Of a stretch of 35,557 nucleotides of DNA, positions 32,575 to 35,557 are shown piece by piece; the stretch's first letter is position 1; each line of letters begins with the position of its first letter. The stretch comes from Chloroflexota bacterium (GTDB lineage: Bacteria; Chloroflexota; Anaerolineae; Promineifilales; Promineifilaceae). The notes under the pieces are model-generated. The model was not told the origin of the DNA, did not search any database, and worked only from the letters and a program-made list of their open reading frames with translations. The stretch is taken from the NCBI GenBank assembly GCA_020628815.1, contig JAHDEN010000050.1, positions 1-35,557 on the forward strand, written 5' to 3'. The position numbers and the translations under genes were made by a program.

Positions 32575-34329
32575 ATGGATAATCCCAGTAAAGGTACATA
32601 CACGCTTCGCGTTCAAGAAGATTTTTCGCGAATGGCGAGTTTGTTTACTGAGCTTGACAAATTGGTTGTTGACCAGCGTAAAAACGCGCAACAAATCAAT
32701 TCTGATATCTTGGAAGAGGCGACCCGAGATCTCAATCGGATCCTCTTGCCCGGCCGACGTATTCTCGACACACTTGAACGTCAAATAAAAGATCACGAGC
32801 AGGAGCGTATCCAACTTCGCGCCTTGCAAGATGTTGGCTCTGCCCTGAACTCATCTTTTAATTTGGTTGAGGTTTTGAACGTTGTAATGGACACAATGAT
32901 CAAAATCACCGGCGCTGAGCGCGGTTTTTTGATGCTCATCGACGAAGAAGATGGGGACCTAGCTGTTCAAGCCGCACGCAACATTAATCAGCAATCAATC
33001 GAAGATTCTAGCGAAATATCTTCATCTCTAATCGATGAGGTGCTTGATAGCGGTACCCCTTTGCTGACCACAAATGCACAAAACGACCCCCGTTTTGCAA
33101 ACCGGCAAAGTATTATCAGCTATAACTTACGCTCGATTTTGTGCGTTCCGCTAAACTTGAAAGACGATACGATCGGCGTTATTTATGTCGACAACCGAAT
33201 CACGGCCGGAATTTTTCGAGAGGGGCATCGTGATTTGATGGCTGCTTTTGCCAATCAGGCTGCGGTTGCGATTGAAAACGCACGATTGTTCCGACAAATC
33301 CGTTTACAGCTTGCTGAAATTACCGAGATGAAAACCCTGATGGATGACGTTTTCGCATCAATGGGTAGCGGTGTAATCACAATCGACAATGCGGATCAGG
33401 TTTCACTTTACAATCCGGCCGCCGGCCGAATTTTAGGCGTCCCCGGTAGCCATGTAGAATCTCGTCCATACGTAGACGTTTTTAACGAAGTTGATCCCGG
33501 ACTGGGTATCACCATCGAAGAATTAGTCTCCTTTGTAAAAAGCGAAGGGAAAGATCATGTGGTGGAGCTAGACGTGACGCCGCAAAATAGCGACAACGAT
33601 CTAACCATCAGCCTTAATCTGTCTCCATTGCGAGATGTTCAACAAAAGACGTTGGGTGTCGCCATCGTTGTTGACGATATCTCTGAGAAAAAGCGGATGG
33701 AGAGTGTTAAAAAATATCTGCCGCCAAGTTTGGTTGATCGAGTACGAGACTTAGACTCTGCTCAACGACCTCAGCGACGCTCTATGACAGTTATGTTTGC
33801 AGATGTAACCGGCTATAGCACATTTAGCGAACGGCTAGAACCGGAACACTTGGTAGAAATCATCAATGAATATTTTACAGTTGCGGCCGAAGCGATCAAC
33901 GATCAATTTGGCGTGATTGATAAATTTATGGGTGATGCGGTCATGGCGCTTTACAACACGCAGTTGAATCCTCAAGAGGACCACAGTGAACGGGCCGTAC
34001 GAACGGCGCTTAATATGCAGGCAGCTTTAGACGAGTATTTGCTAAGCGTACCGGCCGATCGCCACCTTCACTTCTCAATCGGCATTCATACCGGCGAAGC
34101 GGTTGCCGGGAACGTTGGCAGTAGTTTCCGTAAAGACTTTACCGTGATTGGCGATGCGGTGAATTTGGCTAAGCGGCTAGAGGAAAACGCAAACTCAAAA
34201 GAGATTGTTATTAGCCACAGCGTTTACACAAGCGTAAAAGACTTGGTCAATGTAGTTGCCCGTCAACCGATGAAGGTTAAAGGGCGCGAGGCGCTAGAGC
34301 AGACCTACTTACTCACCGGTTTTAAATAA
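32575..34329 (+). CDS. GAF-PAS class III adenylyl cyclase
   Basis: A 584-residue cytosolic signalling enzyme. A coiled-coil-like N-terminus (about 15-85) is followed by a GAF domain (about 88-238, GAERGFLMLIDEE … ILCVPLNLKDDTIGVIYVDN), a PAS domain (about 255-372, MGSGVITIDNADQVSLYNPA) and a class III cyclase domain (about 400-575). Catalytic residues are present: metal-binding Asp410 (MFADVTGYS) and Asp454 (FMGDAVMALY), Lys450 in the adenine-specifying position, and the transition-state Asn530 and Arg534 (VIGDAVNLAKRLE). It should therefore make cAMP from ATP as a dimer, under control of small-ligand, light or redox sensing by GAF/PAS; the ligand cannot be read. It is convergent with the next gene, 11 bases apart. 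Confidence 0.94.
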   Translation: MDNPSKGTYTLRVQEDFSRMASLFTELDKLVVDQRKNAQQINSDILEEATRDLNRILLPGRRILDTLERQIKDHEQERIQLRALQDVGSALNSSFNLVEVLNVVMDTMIKITGAERGFLMLIDEEDGDLAVQAARNINQQSIEDSSEISSSLIDEVLDSGTPLLTTNAQNDPRFANRQSIISYNLRSILCVPLNLKDDTIGVIYVDNRITAGIFREGHRDLMAAFANQAAVAIENARLFRQIRLQLAEITEMKTLMDDVFASMGSGVITIDNADQVSLYNPAAGRILGVPGSHVESRPYVDVFNEVDPGLGITIEELVSFVKSEGKDHVVELDVTPQNSDNDLTISLNLSPLRDVQQKTLGVAIVVDDISEKKRMESVKKYLPPSLVDRVRDLDSAQRPQRRSMTVMFADVTGYSTFSERLEPEHLVEIINEYFTVAAEAINDQFGVIDKFMGDAVMALYNTQLNPQEDHSERAVRTALNMQAALDEYLLSVPADRHLHFSIGIHTGEAVAGNVGSSFRKDFTVIGDAVNLAKRLEENANSKEIVISHSVYTSVKDLVNVVARQPMKVKGREALEQTYLLTGFK

Positions 34330-34340
34330 GCGAATCGGTT

Positions 34341-35557
34341 TTAATTTTCGACAATGATGGAGCCTGCAATATATCTGTCCCCAATTTGATTCCCCAACTC
34401 ATCATGCATGGCGAGCCTGCGCTGACTAATCATCTCGTATAGTCCAACTTCTATTTGATATTGCCCCGGTGGCAAATCGGCCGGAATTTCTAACCGATAC
34501 GGGTCAGAGAAGCGTTGGCCCGGCAACCACTTAGGAAACCAGAGGTGAGTGGGCGTTGCGCCGCCCAAAGGTGTGTAGTCTAAATTTGCATAGCTTTGAT
34601 TTGATCCATCGATGAGATGCACAAAAATCGTGTAGCTTTCTTCGGCCGAGTCTAACGCCTGCCAACGGGGGGTAATCACAACAACTTGACCCGCTTTTGC
34701 GTTAATCGGTTTCTCCCAAGGGGCTTGCCGCACTTGAATCCCAGATCGGGCAGTCATCGAAGTGAGGCCGACACGCTGCCTGAAATTTGCCAGCAAACTT
34801 GAACTGTTGGGTTCATAGCCACTATTTGGACCAATCGCCAAATCACCTAACTTAACACCTTTACTCGTTTTCCCTGAATCGCTCAAGTTGATAAATTCTA
34901 AACTTACCTCGTAATCACCAGGTTCAAAATGATGGGGCAGTGCAAAATCATATTGCTCTACAACAACTTCGTTCGGTTGCCATTGGGGCGTTGTTAAGTG
35001 AGAGTCGGTTGTGTAGGGAAGATGCAATTCGGTATTTGAATCAGTGATACGGACGGCCGGGACAAAAAAGTCTGGCGTCTGATCATCGAGTTGCATGGCT
35101 AATATCAGGCGAACGTAGTCACCGCTTTCTGCGCTTTGCTGCAGCTCGTACCCAACCAGCTTGGGCCACCCCGGCTCTGGGGCAAACTCAACCGACTGCA
35201 ATTCTGTTGGGACAGTTTGGTCTCCCGGCTCAACAACTTGGTAGAACGGCCCCCTCGGCCGTAAACGAAATCCGGCCGCTACAATTTCCCGCTTGTACCC
35301 ATTGAGATAAACGGGGCCACCGGGCAAGTAATTAAACACACTTGGGAGCCATGGGTCCGCTACAGATACAAATGTAGGGCGCACATCTTCTTCATTTGGC
35401 CAGCGCTCGTCTATATATTTTGTGTACCATAGCGGCGTCATAAACTCCCAATTGTTTAAAAAGACAACCCCCTCACCTTCCCCTTCAAAATATTCAAACG
35501 TATGGGCTACATGGTCATCCCCTTCAGAGAAATGGCGCAACGAAATGTAAGGCGCTG
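34341..35557 (-). CDS. C-terminal part of a DUF2723-like membrane protein (start outside window)
   Basis: The frame is open to the window edge (it reads APYISLRHFSEGDD… from base 35555), so the N-terminus lies outside. The visible 405 residues contain no transmembrane helices: an alpha/beta segment (EGEGVVFLNNWEFMTPLWYT and RPTFVSVADPWLPSVFNYL) and then beta-sandwich sequence with repeated family-typical phrases such as LPPGQYQIEVGLYE and FEPGDYEVSLEF. In Chloroflexota such segments follow the multi-helix part of DUF2723/GT-C-like proteins. The segment around FLNNWEFMTPLWYTKYI resembles the 'D.D.TFPLWYLQ' region of DUF2723. The function is not established. Confidence 0.65.
   Translation of the reverse strand, partial: APYISLRHFSEGDDHVAHTFEYFEGEGEGVVFLNNWEFMTPLWYTKYIDERWPNEEDVRPTFVSVADPWLPSVFNYLPGGPVYLNGYKREIVAAGFRLRPRGPFYQVVEPGDQTVPTELQSVEFAPEPGWPKLVGYELQQSAESGDYVRLILAMQLDDQTPDFFVPAVRITDSNTELHLPYTTDSHLTTPQWQPNEVVVEQYDFALPHHFEPGDYEVSLEFINLSDSGKTSKGVKLGDLAIGPNSGYEPNSSSLLANFRQRVGLTSMTARSGIQVRQAPWEKPINAKAGQVVVITPRWQALDSAEESYTIFVHLIDGSNQSYANLDYTPLGGATPTHLWFPKWLPGQRFSDPYRLEIPADLPPGQYQIEVGLYEMISQRRLAMHDELGNQIGDRYIAGSIIVEN

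Overview
The window reads as chromosomal DNA of a free-living bacterium, most likely a Chloroflexota (Anaerolineae-like) member. The lines of evidence are Thr/Pro linkers of the P-T-N-T-P type in secreted proteins, large GT-C and DUF2723-like membrane proteins, a YacL-type PIN-TRAM protein, large subtilases with accessory domains, and a moderate GC content. This placement is inferred from style; there is no rRNA or tRNA in the window to confirm it. I see no phage, IS element, CRISPR array or RNA gene.

Layout: (1) 1-3046, minus strand: the start of an exopolysaccharide-type operon, with a membrane protein carrying a degenerate GGDEF-like domain, a PglC/WcaJ-like sugar transferase, and an FAD oxidoreductase cut by the window edge. 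(2) 3591-14795: an extracellular proteolysis island. A TPR/winged-helix regulator (minus) is divergent from three secreted peptidases (plus): a clostripain-like C11 peptidase with a seven-copy PSWVAVQ array, then two different subtilases. (3) 15148-22463, plus strand: housekeeping genes for purine salvage (xpt), hexose-6-phosphate mutarotase, a duplicated-module membrane protein, acetyl-CoA synthetase, TrmB with a C-terminal extension, and a THUMP methyltransferase. (4) 22565-29451, minus strand: an M23/beta-propeller lipoprotein, a small DUF1232-like protein, an arginine-deiminase-superfamily enzyme, a PIN-TRAM membrane protein, argH and an S1-domain protein. (5) 29579-34329, plus strand: a GT-C-like membrane protein, a NarL-type response regulator and a GAF-PAS-adenylyl cyclase. 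(6) 34341-35557, minus strand: the C-terminal part of a DUF2723-like membrane protein.

Two genome-scale signals stand out. The palindrome CGGCCG occurs about 100 times by hand count, against roughly 5 expected from base composition, in genes and in terminator stems; this resembles the HIP1 phenomenon of cyanobacteria. It is absent from about 2.42 to 5.83 kb. Several intrinsic-terminator-like hairpins also sit directly against start codons (xpt, trmB, the M23 lipoprotein), and several genes lack a Shine-Dalgarno sequence.

The best candidate for new biology is the C11 peptidase. Its heptad array lies between the catalytic His and Cys, the same interval from which clostripain excises its activation linker, and next to it is a candidate dedicated TPR regulator.
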